Positions 34,169-42,710 of a stretch of DNA of 64,000 nucleotides are shown here, one piece after another (within the stretch, counting starts at the first letter, position 1; the number at the start of each line of letters is the position of its first letter). The stretch is taken from contig QZDW01000001.1 of assembly GCA_009917545.1 (NCBI GenBank), positions 62,001-126,000 of the forward strand, read 5' to 3'. The translations under genes were made by a program, and so were the position numbers. Source of the DNA: a bacterium 1XD42-76. GTDB taxonomy: Bacteria; Bacillota; Clostridia; Lachnospirales; Lachnospiraceae. The notes below the pieces were generated by a model that was not told the origin of the DNA, made no database searches, and saw only the letters and a list, made by a program, of their open reading frames with translations.

Positions 34169-35530
34169 TTAAAAGGGCATTTTAAATTTGCCCATCATAT
34201 TGGCAAGTCCACCGCCTCTGCGCTTGCCGCCTCCCATCATGCCGGGAAGCTGCTTCATAAGCTTCTTGGACTGCTCAAACTGCTTCACAATGCGGTTGAC
34301 CTCGGCGATATCAACGCCGGCGCCTTTTGCAATCCGCTGTTTTCTTGAAGGATTGAGAAGTGAGGGATTAGCCCGCTCTTCCTTCGTCATGGAAAGGATC
34401 ATCGCTTCCACGCGGTCCATTGATTTCTCGTCTATATCAAGATTTCCCTTCATCTGCGACATCCCGGGCATCATCGAGAGGATCCCGGCCATACCGCCCA
34501 TCTTTTTAATCTGATTCATCTGTTCCAGGAAATCGTTAAAATCAAATTCGGCCTTTCTGAGCTTTTGGCTCATCTCTCTGGCCTTTTCTTCGCTGACTTC
34601 AAACTCGGCTTTCTCAATCAGGGAAAGGATATCTCCCATTCCCAGAATCCGCGATGCCATACGGTCAGGATAAAACTGCTCCAAATCCGAGAGCTTTTCC
34701 CCCATACCGACATAAAAAATCGGCCGTCCGGTAACGGAACGGATGGAAAGCGCTGCGCCGCCTCTCGTATCGCCGTCGAGCTTTGTGAGAATCACACCGT
34801 CAATCCCGATGCGTTCATGGAAACTCCCGGCCACATTCACAGCATCCTGTCCTGTCATGGCGTCAGCCACCAGGATTGTCTGACTGACATCAACAGCTGC
34901 CTTGATCTCGACTAATTCCTCCATCATGGCCTCGTCGATCTGAAGGCGTCCGGCCGTATCCAGGAAAACAAGATTAAGGCCTTCCTTTCTGGCGTGTTCC
35001 ACAGCCGCTTTGGCAATATTGACTGGTTTCTGGTGTTCCCCCATCGAAAAAACAGGGACCCCGACCTTCTCGCCATTGACTTGAAGCTGCTTAATCGCGG
35101 CCGGACGATAGACATCGCAGGCCGCTAAAAGCGGTTTTCTGCCCTTTGCTTTATATTTTCCGGCTAACTTTGCCGTTGTGGTCGTCTTGCCTGCACCCTG
35201 GAGACCGATCATCATGATAACCGTAATCTCGCTCTGAGGCTTCAAGGCGGGCTCCGCCATCTCGGAGCCCATCAGACTCACAAGTTCCTCATTGACGATC
35301 TTAATCACCATCTGTCCTGGTGTCAGGCTGGTAAGCACATCCTGTCCTACAGCCCGCTCCTGGACAGAGCTTATAAACTGCTTAACGACTTTGAAGCTTA
35401 CATCCGCTTCCAGAAGCGCCATTTTTACTTCTTTTAACGCCGCTTTTACATCAGCCTCCGTCAGGCGCCCCTTGCCTCTTAAATTTTTGAAAACGTTTTG
35501 CAGCTTGTCGGCTAAACTTTCAAAAGCCAT
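34169..35530 (-). CDS. ffh: Signal recognition particle GTPase Ffh
   Basis: 453 residues. N domain (1-90), G domain with GLQGAGKTTTTAKLA (about 108-122), FLDTAGR, TKLDGDTRGG; then the methionine-rich M domain (about 300-430; GMAGILSMMPGMSQM) that holds SRP RNA and signal sequences, ending in a Gly-rich tail. Targets membrane proteins to FtsY and SecYEG. Cotranscribed with ylxM. Confidence 0.97.
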   Translation of the reverse strand: MAFESLADKLQNVFKNLRGKGRLTEADVKAALKEVKMALLEADVSFKVVKQFISSVQERAVGQDVLTSLTPGQMVIKIVNEELVSLMGSEMAEPALKPQSEITVIMMIGLQGAGKTTTTAKLAGKYKAKGRKPLLAACDVYRPAAIKQLQVNGEKVGVPVFSMGEHQKPVNIAKAAVEHARKEGLNLVFLDTAGRLQIDEAMMEELVEIKAAVDVSQTILVADAMTGQDAVNVAGSFHERIGIDGVILTKLDGDTRGGAALSIRSVTGRPIFYVGMGEKLSDLEQFYPDRMASRILGMGDILSLIEKAEFEVSEEKAREMSQKLRKAEFDFNDFLEQMNQIKKMGGMAGILSMMPGMSQMKGNLDIDEKSMDRVEAMILSMTKEERANPSLLNPSRKQRIAKGAGVDIAEVNRIVKQFEQSKKLMKQLPGMMGGGKRRGGGLANMMGKFKMPF

Positions 35531-35548
35531 TGAACCTCTCCCTTATCG

Positions 35549-35890
35549 TCAAAGCTGTCCGATTTCTTCTGAGATCATTTCGATTCTCGTAATCAGGGCC
35601 ATATCACCGTTCTCCCGGAAGGTTCCGGCTAATTCCCTAATCTCTCCTACCATTTTCTTTGTCTGATTAAATTTCTGAACCAGTCCGAGCTTTTGCTCAT
35701 ATCCGGAAAGAAGCTTATCACAGCGTTTAATCAGATCATGGACGCCCTGACGGCTGATGCCCTGCTCTTCAGCAATCTCACTTAAGGACATATCATGAAA
35801 AACGACGTCTTCATAAATATGCCTCTGGTGTTCCGTCAAAAGCTCCCCATAAAAATCGTACAGGAGACCCTGCTCCACAATCTTTTCCAT
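35549..35890 (-). CDS. ylxM: YlxM/p13-type helix-turn-helix protein
   Basis: 113 residues. Sigma-70 region 4-like helix-turn-helix (MSLSEIAEEQGISRQGVHDLIKRC, about 53-76), typical of the YlxM family encoded before ffh. Thought to modulate the SRP pathway; precise role unproven. First gene after the promoter at 35909-35937. Confidence 0.93.
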   Translation of the reverse strand: MEKIVEQGLLYDFYGELLTEHQRHIYEDVVFHDMSLSEIAEEQGISRQGVHDLIKRCDKLLSGYEQKLGLVQKFNQTKKMVGEIRELAGTFRENGDMALITRIEMISEEIGQL

Positions 35891-35908
35891 ACTTTGTTCA
35901 CCTGCGTT

Positions 35909-35937
35909 ATCATACTATAGATTGCGCAGTGTGTCAA
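35909..35937 (-). promoter_or_regulatory. Promoter of ylxM-ffh-rpsP-khpA
   Basis: Minus strand TTGACA (35937-35932), 17 bases, TATGAT (35914-35909), about 20 bases before the ylxM start. Confidence 0.85.
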
Positions 35938-36127
35938 GTGTTTTTTCTTTACAAACTTTTGTTCATGCTTCTCCGTCTTATGTTATCACTGTTTATTTCA
36001 ATACTGCTGCCTGTTAGGGCACTTTTATCATAGTCTATCGTTTCCGTCTTTCTCTTTTCCTGTCCGATCATAGTGTGGAACTGAAAAAGCTTCTTTCGAA
36101 CACGACAATCATATATTTCCATAAGAG
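35938..36127. other. Gap between the ylxM promoter and the glsA terminator
   Basis: AT-rich upstream DNA with no gene and no recognised RNA. Confidence 0.5.
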
Positions 36128-36169
36128 CAAAAATGCTGTAAGACAGCCTGTTTTCTGCTGTCCTACAGC
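36128..36169 (-). terminator. Terminator after glsA
   Basis: Minus-strand hairpin of 13 consecutive pairs with one G-U (36157-36169 with 36135-36147), then ATTTTTGC. Ends the abgB-like to glsA operon. Confidence 0.9.
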
Positions 36170-36199
36170 GTTAATATGATATCATTCGACCGGCCAGTT

Positions 36200-37126
36200 C
36201 TATTCCGCAAACATGTGGAGTCCCATTGTTTCGGACAAATATTCAAGCATTCTCTGACCGCCGATACTGTTGCCTTTTTCATCGAGAGACGGCCCGTAAA
36301 TGCCGATTCCCATACTTTTTTCGACAACCGCCAGGATTCCGCCGCCTACGCCGCTCTTGGAAGGAATCCCCACACGCACGGCAAATTCGCCGGATCCATC
36401 ATACATCCCGCATGTCATCATGATCGTTTTCACAACACGAACCGCATGAGCGTCCATCAGACGACTCCCGGACTCCGGATGCCTGCCGCCATTTGCCAGC
36501 ACGAGTCCCAGTCCGGCCAGGCTTTCCGCATTGACGCTCAGGGAGCACATACGGATATACATATCCAGACTTTCCTCTACGTTGCTTTCCAGAATCCCCT
36601 TACTCTGTAAAAGGTAAGCGATGGCACGGTTCCGGGAACAGTTGTTTTTTTCTGACTCATAGACCTTTTCATCCATGACAATCCCGTCGTCCAGGCAGAG
36701 CTTTCTTGCATAGGCGACCATATCGTCGAAGCTGACCTCCTGTACCAGATATCCGGCAGTGGTGATGGCTCCCGCGTTAATCATGGGATTGAATGGTTTA
36801 TCACTTGTTAAATCCAGCTTGACGAGAGAATTAAACGCATCCCCGGACGGTTCCATATTCATCTTACTGAACACCTTGTCAAATCCACAGTGCTGTAAAG
36901 CAACCGCCAGAGAAATTACTTTGGAAATACTCTGGATAGTAAAACGTTCCCTTGTATGTCCCATCGTATATTTATCGAGCCCTGTCGTCAGAATACAGAC
37001 TCCCAGATTATGCTTGTCTGCTTTTGAAAGCTCCGGAATATAGGATGCACAATTTCCCTGTTCCACATGTTCACTGCCAATCGAAACGGCCTTTTCCAGT
37101 ATTTTTTTGATATCCTGATCTCCCAT
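36200..37126 (-). CDS. glsA: Glutaminase A
   Basis: 308 residues, serine-dependent beta-lactamase-fold glutaminase. The Ser-x-x-Lys active site is in IQSISKVISL (about residue 65), with PFNPMINAGAI and the GIPSKSGVGGGI motif near 258. Converts glutamine to glutamate and ammonia. It is the last gene of an operon after an M20 amidohydrolase and two membrane proteins, 12 bases behind the latter, with AAAGGAGG before the ATG. The setting suggests that glutamine is a product of the operon's substrate. Confidence 0.95.
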   Translation of the reverse strand: MGDQDIKKILEKAVSIGSEHVEQGNCASYIPELSKADKHNLGVCILTTGLDKYTMGHTRERFTIQSISKVISLAVALQHCGFDKVFSKMNMEPSGDAFNSLVKLDLTSDKPFNPMINAGAITTAGYLVQEVSFDDMVAYARKLCLDDGIVMDEKVYESEKNNCSRNRAIAYLLQSKGILESNVEESLDMYIRMCSLSVNAESLAGLGLVLANGGRHPESGSRLMDAHAVRVVKTIMMTCGMYDGSGEFAVRVGIPSKSGVGGGILAVVEKSMGIGIYGPSLDEKGNSIGGQRMLEYLSETMGLHMFAE

Positions 37127-37138
37127 CGTACGCCTCCT

Positions 37139-37807
37139 TTAGATGATACCTTTTTTATGAAGCGTATAGGAATAGAATACGGAAAGCAGAATCACTGCCA
37201 CCATGATATAACTCTGGTTCGACGAGAAGAAGGCGCGTCCCACAATGAAAATCACAACTAATGGTACAAGAATCGGAACAACTGCCTGCTTCGGCGCTCT
37301 GGCTATGTAAGGGAATAACAACGCACCGAACAAAGCCGGGACCATGTTCTGGAATGCAGGCTGCAAAAATGCATTATTATAAATCGGCGCAAACAACGGT
37401 GCCAGAAACAGCATGCCCAGAAAAACGATTGCAGTCGTCACAAATGTAGAAGCAGCAACCGCAATCATGGAAATAACATCACCACGCTCAGTACCGGCGT
37501 CATATCCGGCGATTCCCATCGCATTCACGGCAGCCGGAACCTTCATATTGCTGACGTTGCCAGTTACACATGCCATATAGAGAGCTCCACTTCCGATGAT
37601 TGGCATAAAGGAAAGATTCTCACAGATTCCGCTGATCGTAAAGGTAAGAAGAATCGGTACTGCATTCTGCAGAACCTCACCGATATTCATGGAGACACCG
37701 TTGAAAACAGCAATACCAAATGGTACTCCCATAAAGCTTGTCAGGGCCAGTACAACGGTAATCCGTCCTAATGCATGTATTTTATTATAAAAGCTTTTTT
37801 CCTTCAT
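37139..37807 (-). CDS. Multi-pass membrane protein, probable transporter half
   Basis: 222 residues from the ATG at 37807 (GGGAGGG at a proper distance; the ATG at 37813 touches it). Six or seven membrane segments, with GICENLSFMPIIGSGALYMA in the middle. Family not named with certainty. Translated together with the membrane protein encoded 16 bases upstream and the glutaminase downstream, so a two-subunit transporter is a fair inference. Confidence 0.75.
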   Translation of the reverse strand: MKEKSFYNKIHALGRITVVLALTSFMGVPFGIAVFNGVSMNIGEVLQNAVPILLTFTISGICENLSFMPIIGSGALYMACVTGNVSNMKVPAAVNAMGIAGYDAGTERGDVISMIAVAASTFVTTAIVFLGMLFLAPLFAPIYNNAFLQPAFQNMVPALFGALLFPYIARAPKQAVVPILVPLVVIFIVGRAFFSSNQSYIMVAVILLSVFYSYTLHKKGII

Positions 37808-37822
37808 TTCCATCCCTCCCCC

Positions 37823-38530
37823 TTAAAGAATCACGCTCACAACGCTGGCAGACAGCATTCCCACAATCATACTGAGCGGGAATGTGAATTCCTTGAGTTT
37901 CTTGCTCTTTGCGGCAAACTTACCCATCAAAAGGGCTGTAATGCCAGCAACAAGGATTGCCGCCACGCCAGGAATATTGACAAAGTTTGTCAGATACGGT
38001 GACGCCATCGTACCATACATGCCCAGAAACATGGCAGTCGTAATCATGGGAACCAGATTGGCGTTTCCCTGTTTTAATGATTCGACTTTCTTGTCATAGG
38101 CCTTAAGGAAGAATACGTTAAAAATATTTCCGCCGAGAATACCAATGGTCACGACAAACAGGATGCAGACAAACACCTCGACCGGAATATCGGCAACGCT
38201 GATAGACTCCAGGCCGAAGGCATTGGCAGCCATGTTGGCGACCATCGTCTCATACGTTGCCGAGCCGACGACACTGAGCCTGAGCCACGGGAAATAACGC
38301 CCGAGCGACGGGACAAGCAGCAGATAGCTGACGATAATCGGCAGAGACGGGATAATGGAAAAAATTGCGCTGCTGCGTGCTGATTCCTTCATCTCAGTAT
38401 CCGTCATTCCCAGCTCTTTTCCACGTTTGAAAGCTACTGTGATAAAAAGAATTGGCTGCAGCAGTACGATCAGTATGGTAATGCCACAAAGGATTGCCAT
38501 CGTGGCACTGTTCGCTATTTGTAAATGCAT
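37823..38530 (-). CDS. Multi-pass membrane protein, DUF5058-like
   Basis: 235 residues, about six membrane segments; first one ILIVLLQPILFITVAF, last one FPLSMIVGMLSASVVSVIL. From memory it resembles proteins catalogued as DUF5058 that sit beside M20 amidohydrolases in Clostridia; this is not verified. GGGGGTA precedes the ATG. Likely pairs with the next gene's product to import the hydrolase's substrate. Confidence 0.7.
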   Translation of the reverse strand: MHLQIANSATMAILCGITILIVLLQPILFITVAFKRGKELGMTDTEMKESARSSAIFSIIPSLPIIVSYLLLVPSLGRYFPWLRLSVVGSATYETMVANMAANAFGLESISVADIPVEVFVCILFVVTIGILGGNIFNVFFLKAYDKKVESLKQGNANLVPMITTAMFLGMYGTMASPYLTNFVNIPGVAAILVAGITALLMGKFAAKSKKLKEFTFPLSMIVGMLSASVVSVIL

Positions 38531-38601
38531 ACGATACCCCCAGATTTTTATGAAAAATTAAAGGTTGGGGGCAGAAGTCATCTGCCCCCTGATATGAGAG
38601 A

Positions 38602-40035
38602 TTAATCCTCAAGACGCGGACCGACTTCTTTTGGAATCGGGCACTGATAGGAATCCACTTCTTCCTTCCATTCAGCTCTGGCCTTATCGACGAGCTCCGG
38701 CTCCTCAAACATGCGGATCCCGGCAATCGCCATTGCGGCAGCAGCATTTAACATCGCTTTGTGCGCGATCTCTGTGTTGCCGTGGGCCGTCATCTGCCAG
38801 GTATGCCCGGCTGTGCCGACGGTAGCCGTGGCTGTGGAAAGCTGTGCTGTAGGTACGACATAACTGGCATCTCCCACATCGGTCGAGCCCGGAAGTACCT
38901 CTCCCTTCCACACAAGCGGTGCGATCCACTGGTCGAGCGGCTTGTCAAGGAGAAGCTCTGCCTTCTCAGCGCCGTATTGTTTCTTTACTGCCGCTTTCTT
39001 GGCTTCCAGTTCAGCCTCGCTGGCAGAATCATAGAAGAAATGTCTGGCCAGCTCGAAATCATTCTCATCAAATGCCGGTGCACCTACCTCTTCCATTGCC
39101 TCATGAAGCACTTCCGAGAGAACGTGGTTCGGTACATAATCTGAGAGTCCGGCATAGAGTTCATATGTCATCTCCGTTCCTGTCATCTTGGCTGCACCCT
39201 CAGCAACGTCTACGACTCTCTTGTAGATTTCCTGCACCTGCCATGCCTTGGGGGCACGGATAAAGTAATGGACACAGCTGTGTCCCTGCACGACGTTGGG
39301 GGCGATTCCTCCCACATCACGGTACGCATAGTGGACTCTGGCGTCGGAGATAATGTGCTCTCTCAGGTAGTTGACGCCGACGCTCATAAGTTCGGCTGCA
39401 TCGAGGGCTGAACGTCCGACCTCCGGAGCTGCAGCAGCATGAGCTGTAACGCCCTTAAAGCGGAAAAATACACTTACATTGGCAAGGCTGCTGTAAGCTG
39501 CCACTGCGTTTTGTGCTCCGGGATGCCAGGTATAAGCCACATCCAGGCAGTCAAACACGCCGTCGCGCGCCATAAAGGTCTTACTGTTTCCTTTTTCTTC
39601 GCTGGGACATCCAAATAAAACAACGGTTCCCTTTCCCGGATGCTCTTCCAGATATGCCTTCACTGCCAGAGCCGCCGCAAACGTTCCTGCGCCTAACAGG
39701 TTATGGCCGCAGCCATGCCCGTCCGGATTCGGATCTTCTGTGGGAACCCGATTTGCACAGCCGCCTTTCTGGGAAAGTTCAGGAAGCGCGTCATACTCGG
39801 CCAAAAAGCCGACGACCGGCTTTCCGCTGCCATAGGAAGCCTTAAATGCTGTCGGCATACCGTCGATGCCCATCTCCACTTCAAAGCCCTCTTCCTTCAG
39901 AACCTTTTCATAGAGCGTAGCTGTCTTGAATTCGTGGAAGCCGATTTCCGCAAAGTCAAAAATCTGGTCACTCACCGATACCACGAGAGATTTTTTCCCA
40001 TCCAGTACGTTGTTTACAAATTGTTTTTTGTCCAT
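38602..40035 (-). CDS. M20 amidohydrolase, AbgB-like (aminoacyl-/aminobenzoyl-glutamate hydrolase type)
   Basis: 477 residues. Metal-site motifs DGHGCGHNLLGAGTF (about 106-120), FGCPSEEKG and AYTWHPGAQN match the AbgB subgroup of M20D, whose E. coli member cuts p-aminobenzoyl-glutamate. Dimerisation domain in the middle (VTAHAAAAPEVGRSALDA). First gene of the operon leading to two membrane proteins and glutaminase; AAAGGAGGAA before the ATG. Divergent from a LysR regulator. The true substrate may be another N-acyl glutamate or glutamine. Confidence 0.87.
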   Translation of the reverse strand: MDKKQFVNNVLDGKKSLVVSVSDQIFDFAEIGFHEFKTATLYEKVLKEEGFEVEMGIDGMPTAFKASYGSGKPVVGFLAEYDALPELSQKGGCANRVPTEDPNPDGHGCGHNLLGAGTFAAALAVKAYLEEHPGKGTVVLFGCPSEEKGNSKTFMARDGVFDCLDVAYTWHPGAQNAVAAYSSLANVSVFFRFKGVTAHAAAAPEVGRSALDAAELMSVGVNYLREHIISDARVHYAYRDVGGIAPNVVQGHSCVHYFIRAPKAWQVQEIYKRVVDVAEGAAKMTGTEMTYELYAGLSDYVPNHVLSEVLHEAMEEVGAPAFDENDFELARHFFYDSASEAELEAKKAAVKKQYGAEKAELLLDKPLDQWIAPLVWKGEVLPGSTDVGDASYVVPTAQLSTATATVGTAGHTWQMTAHGNTEIAHKAMLNAAAAMAIAGIRMFEEPELVDKARAEWKEEVDSYQCPIPKEVGPRLED

Positions 40036-40224
40036 ACGTTCCTCCTTTTTCTGAGCCTGTTCGTAACCTTGGAAGCCCTTTCGGCAGGAAACCTGCTGTC
40101 TGAGCCATTACCCGGAAGCGACCGGTTTTGCAGGTATTTGACATAGCCCTGTGATTCTTGTATACTAAGGTAAACGACTAAATAATCTGCCGTTTACGAT
40201 AAGTCCCCGGGAACTTACATAATC

Positions 40225-40362
40225 ATTATATCATGCCTCCGGCAGATTTTAGCGCCTGGATTTTTTGCGGCATGCGCAGAAACCAGATGCGCTATATAAT
40301 GTCTGACGACATTATATCATGTTCTTCAAATAATTGCGAATTCCCTGTTTTTATTATATCAT
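40225..40362. promoter_or_regulatory. Divergent control region with palindrome and three attatatcat repeats
   Basis: Between the M20 gene and the LysR gene lie three copies of attatatcat (40225-40234, 40311-40320, 40353-40362). The middle copy is part of a perfect 24-base palindrome, atataatgtc-tgac-gacattatat (40294-40317). LysR regulators typically bind such dyads in divergent promoters and need a small-molecule co-inducer. Binding is inferred from position. Confidence 0.65.
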
Positions 40363-40389
40363 AACCAATTAGTTATATGGAGGATCGGA

Positions 40390-41382
40390 ATGAATTTGCA
40401 GCATCTGAGCTATATGATTGAAATTGAAAATTGCAACTCCATTTCCAGGGCGGCACAGAAGCTTTTTGTAACTCAGCCATATCTCAGCAAGATTTTGAGA
40501 GAGCTGGAAAATCAATATGGAATCGCCATTTTCACACGCAGCCGGAATGGAATCATTCCTACAGAAAGCGGCCGCCTTTTTTTGGATATGGCCAGGGATC
40601 TTCTGGAAAATGCAGAGAATTTCAGCCGGGTATTCCAGGAGTACCGTGAAGGCTACCGGCTGCGGGTATCCTCCTGCACCTGCTCCCATGCAAGCGATGC
40701 GTTTATCCGGATGGTTCAGGCGCTCCCTGACGAGACGCTCCGGTTTCATTTCCGCGAGACTTTGAATATGGAAGTAATCGACGATGTATATACGAATGTG
40801 GCGGATGTCGGTGTTCTTTTGTTTCCCTGTGATAAATCAGAAGAGATTAAAGCAATGCTGCACGCCAAACATCTGGAATGCCACCGGCTGCTCGACTCCC
40901 CGAGCTACCTCTTCTGCCGCGTAGGACATCCTCTTCTCTCTCTTGGACGGCCAATGACCGATGATGATATTTACCAGTATAATTTTGTTCTCTATCCGGA
41001 GCAGACAGATCAAAGGGCCAGGACCATCGAGAGCGTCTACGGCAATACTGCACTGCGTGCCTTAAACTGGAACCGTATCCGTCAGGTGGTCTATGTTCAC
41101 AGTCGTTCCGCGCTCCACAATATGATACAGCGTACAGACTATCTTGGTCTCGGTATGTCACCCATTCTCGAACAGGAAAAAAACTACCATATCGTCTCCT
41201 TCCCATATCCGGAAACCATGCTGTCTCATTCTGAATACCGGCTGAGTACGCTGTCCTATATTCATCAGAAGGATCGGGAGCTCTCCAAAGCAGCGCGGGT
41301 ATATATCACGTTTCTTGAACAGTGTTACGGCGAGCACTCCGGTTATGAAACAAAGGCGCCTGCCACAACAGCAGACGCCTGA
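40390..41382 (+). CDS. LysR-family transcriptional regulator
   Basis: 330 residues. Winged helix-turn-helix at 1-60 (MNLQHLSYMIEIENCNSIS, VTQPYLSKILRELENQYG), then a periplasmic-binding-like effector domain. Divergently transcribed from the M20-transporter-glsA operon, which it likely controls with its own gene through the palindrome in between. Its 3' end contains a hairpin that may also end the convergent amidohydrolase transcript. The effector is unknown; perhaps an acyl-amino acid. Confidence 0.9.
   Translation: MNLQHLSYMIEIENCNSISRAAQKLFVTQPYLSKILRELENQYGIAIFTRSRNGIIPTESGRLFLDMARDLLENAENFSRVFQEYREGYRLRVSSCTCSHASDAFIRMVQALPDETLRFHFRETLNMEVIDDVYTNVADVGVLLFPCDKSEEIKAMLHAKHLECHRLLDSPSYLFCRVGHPLLSLGRPMTDDDIYQYNFVLYPEQTDQRARTIESVYGNTALRALNWNRIRQVVYVHSRSALHNMIQRTDYLGLGMSPILEQEKNYHIVSFPYPETMLSHSEYRLSTLSYIHQKDRELSKAARVYITFLEQCYGEHSGYETKAPATTADA
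41354..41380 (-). terminator. Hairpin inside the LysR 3' end, likely terminator of the convergent amidohydrolase gene
   Basis: Arms 41354-41363 and 41371-41380 pair at 9 of 10 positions; minus-strand tail TTTGTTTC. Plus-strand side has AAAAAA and later TTTCTTTTA, so it may act both ways. Confidence 0.6.
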
Positions 41383-41418
41383 GAAAAAACGATTTCTTTT
41401 ATAAAATACCGGTCAAAA

Positions 41419-42561
41419 TCAGTCGATCTTTTTTCCGTCGATGAATACCATTTCCGGAACAGACAGACCATTCAGCGGATCGCCTGCAAAGATCAGGATA
41501 TCAGCGTCTTTGCCCGCCTCAAGAGATCCGATCCGATCTGCTACGCCCAGATGCTTTGCCGGATTGATCGTGATTGCCTTTAAGGCCTCATATGAATCCA
41601 TTCCGGCGCGGACTGCCATCGCGGCACATAATGGCAGATACTGCTGCGGGATTACCGGAGCATCCGTAATAATGGAAACCTGGCATCCGGCCTTGGCCAG
41701 TACGCCCGGCGTCGTCCAGGACTTATTCTGAAGTTCGAATTTCGTTGCATGTCCAAGGCTTGGGCCGACAGCACATGGGAAATTCGTCTTTGCCACTTCT
41801 TCTGCGATCAGGTGGCCCTCCGTGCAGTGCTCAAGTGTCATTTTTACGCCAAACTCCTTCGCGATACGGACAGCTGTCAGGATATCGTTGGCCTGATGGG
41901 CATGAGCCTTCAACGGGATCTCACCGTTCAGAACCGGAATCATAGCCTCTAATTTCATATCAAGCGCAGGACGCTTGGAGACATCTTCGCCTGCTGCCTC
42001 TTTTCTGGCCTTGTAATCCTGTGCCTTCATCAGCATCTCGCGCAGCTTGGAAGCCGTGGACATTCTGGCATAGTTGTTCTTGTCCTTATAACAGCGTTTC
42101 GGATTCTCACCAAATGCGCACTTCATGGCGATCGGATCCTTAACGATCATATCATCCACACATTTTCCTGTTGTCTTTACGGCGATAAACGTGCCGCCCA
42201 ATACATTAGCACTGCCTGGGCCGGTTCCAACGCATGTTACGCCGCCCATTGCAGCCATATGTACCGTGGGATCCATAGGATTAAAGCTGTCAATGCCACG
42301 AAGCTGCGGACAGCAGATATCGTTCATCTCATTATAATCCTGGCCCTCAAAGCCGATACCATATCCGTCGAGTCCAAGATGGCTGTGAGCGTCTACAAAG
42401 CCCGGATATACATCCTTTCCGGAAGCGTCTATGATCTCGGCACCGTCTGCCGCCAGACCCTTTCCAATCTTGACAATCTTTCCTCCGTCCACAAGGATGT
42501 CTGCCTCGTAGGCTTCGCGGTTCACCATATCGTGAATCCGCCCGTTTTTAATACACAGCAT
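41419..42561 (-). CDS. Amidohydrolase (imidazolonepropionase-like / metallo-dependent hydrolase)
   Basis: 380 residues from the ATG at 42561 (AAGGAGGAAA upstream). Binuclear metal-site motifs of the amidohydrolase superfamily: DAHSHLGLDG (HxH, about 57-66), HAHQANDI, LEHCTEGH and the late Asp in ITDAPVIP. The end SLEAGKDADILIFAGDPL is typical of cyclic amidohydrolases and Xaa-Pro-type dipeptidases. Same direction and near two S9 peptidases, so a dipeptide or lactam substrate is plausible. Confidence 0.85.
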   Translation of the reverse strand: MLCIKNGRIHDMVNREAYEADILVDGGKIVKIGKGLAADGAEIIDASGKDVYPGFVDAHSHLGLDGYGIGFEGQDYNEMNDICCPQLRGIDSFNPMDPTVHMAAMGGVTCVGTGPGSANVLGGTFIAVKTTGKCVDDMIVKDPIAMKCAFGENPKRCYKDKNNYARMSTASKLREMLMKAQDYKARKEAAGEDVSKRPALDMKLEAMIPVLNGEIPLKAHAHQANDILTAVRIAKEFGVKMTLEHCTEGHLIAEEVAKTNFPCAVGPSLGHATKFELQNKSWTTPGVLAKAGCQVSIITDAPVIPQQYLPLCAAMAVRAGMDSYEALKAITINPAKHLGVADRIGSLEAGKDADILIFAGDPLNGLSVPEMVFIDGKKID

Positions 42562-42710
42562 GTTTCTTTCCTCCTTAAAATATTTCTTCTGACCAGAAGA
42601 ATACAAAATCCTGCCGGTCAGTAGTTTTTACCAATGCACAGATATCCATCCGACATTGCAGACGAGCCTGACACGAAACATTCGTGCCGGGCTCCCCGCC
42701 ATCTGAACGG

